Assembly (NCBI GenBank): GCA_946894095.1
Contig: OX335654.1
Span: 19,849,687 to 19,913,686 of the forward strand
Source: Incurvaria masculella
Lineage: Eukaryota; Arthropoda; Insecta; Lepidoptera; Incurvariidae
Length of the DNA: 64,000 bases
Direction: 5' to 3'
Position numbers and translations under genes: made by a program. Positions 63,857-64,000 of this stretch are shown here, piece by piece. The number at the start of each line of letters is the position of its first letter. Position 1 is the first letter of the stretch. Below the pieces are notes generated by a model. That model did not search any database. It saw nothing but the letters and a program-made list of their open reading frames with translations, and was not told where the DNA came from.

Positions 63857-64000
63857 GACACCGACGACACCCGCGCTGTGCGGCGGCGCCGCGGCGTGGT
63901 GACGGGCGGCGGCGCGGAGGGGGCGACGATACAGACCCAAATGCTTTTCAAAGAGGACGCAATAAAAAGAGCAGCCCGACTAGATCCAAGGCGAGGGTGT
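63857..64000 (+). CDS. Candidate coding exon, cut by window end
   Basis: Starts right after a strong acceptor (TCTCTTTGGCAG) and is GC-rich at first, unlike the repeats around it. Two frames stay open for all 144 bases. Frame 1 (GAC ACC GAC ...) gives DTDDTRAVRRRRGVVTGGG then IQTQMLFKEDAIKRAARLD; its third positions are strongly G/C in the first half, as expected for coding DNA. Frame 2, which would fit the phase of the candidate exon at 34616-34640, ends DTDPNAFQRGRNKKSSPTRS. I cannot name a protein family. If real, it is a partial internal or second exon. Confidence 0.4.

Overview
This is a repeat-dominated stretch of an insect nuclear genome, most likely a moth or butterfly (Lepidoptera). 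I base this on AT-rich DNA with no bacterial-type gene packing, spliceosomal introns, a (TTAGG)6 tract (the insect telomere motif), many copies of a (GGAC)n-carrying dispersed repeat with GGTTCCGTACC / GGTACGGAACC ends, GAAGTCGGTT-type repeats, 5S- and tRNA-headed SINEs, and Helitron ends of the type common in Lepidoptera. The assignment is from memory of these families, not from a search.

Layout. 0-1.7 kb: an interrupted MITE with a LINE 3' end nested in it. 1.74-6.78 kb: the best gene in the window, a P-element-superfamily DNA transposon that looks complete (8-bp target duplication GTCCGTCC, terminal inverted repeats, four exons encoding an uninterrupted 893-residue THAP-type transposase). 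6.9-12.5 kb: LINE, SINE, MITE and GGAC-repeat relics. 12.56-26.50 kb: a near-perfect head-to-tail duplication of a ~7-kb block made wholly of repeats. 26.5-34.2 kb: more relics, including a hairpin with a telomeric motif in its loop, two tRNA-headed SINEs and one isolated unit of the satellite found later. 34.2-35.2 kb: a hAT-like MITE with exact 8-bp duplications just upstream of a GC-rich candidate first coding exon. 36-45.8 kb: further MITEs, a pogo/Tigger relic, an ACGTATAAT-rich foldback and a TTAA-flanked foldback. 45.8-49.3 kb: a dead non-LTR retrotransposon on the minus strand (endonuclease, linker and reverse transcriptase in different frames). 53.64-57.98 kb: about 43 units of a 100-bp satellite with higher-order structure. 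58-63.6 kb: a long foldback element, GGAC-repeat fragments and a minus-strand Helitron with a helicase remnant. 63.86 kb to the end: a candidate coding exon cut by the window edge.

Apart from the transposase there is no convincing complete host gene. The two candidate exons at 34.62 and 63.86 kb, both on the plus strand, would fit a gene whose long first intron is filled with the repeats between them; that is inference. The main value of the window is the intact P-like element, the recent 7-kb duplication, the higher-order satellite and the nested-insertion history that can be read from split elements.
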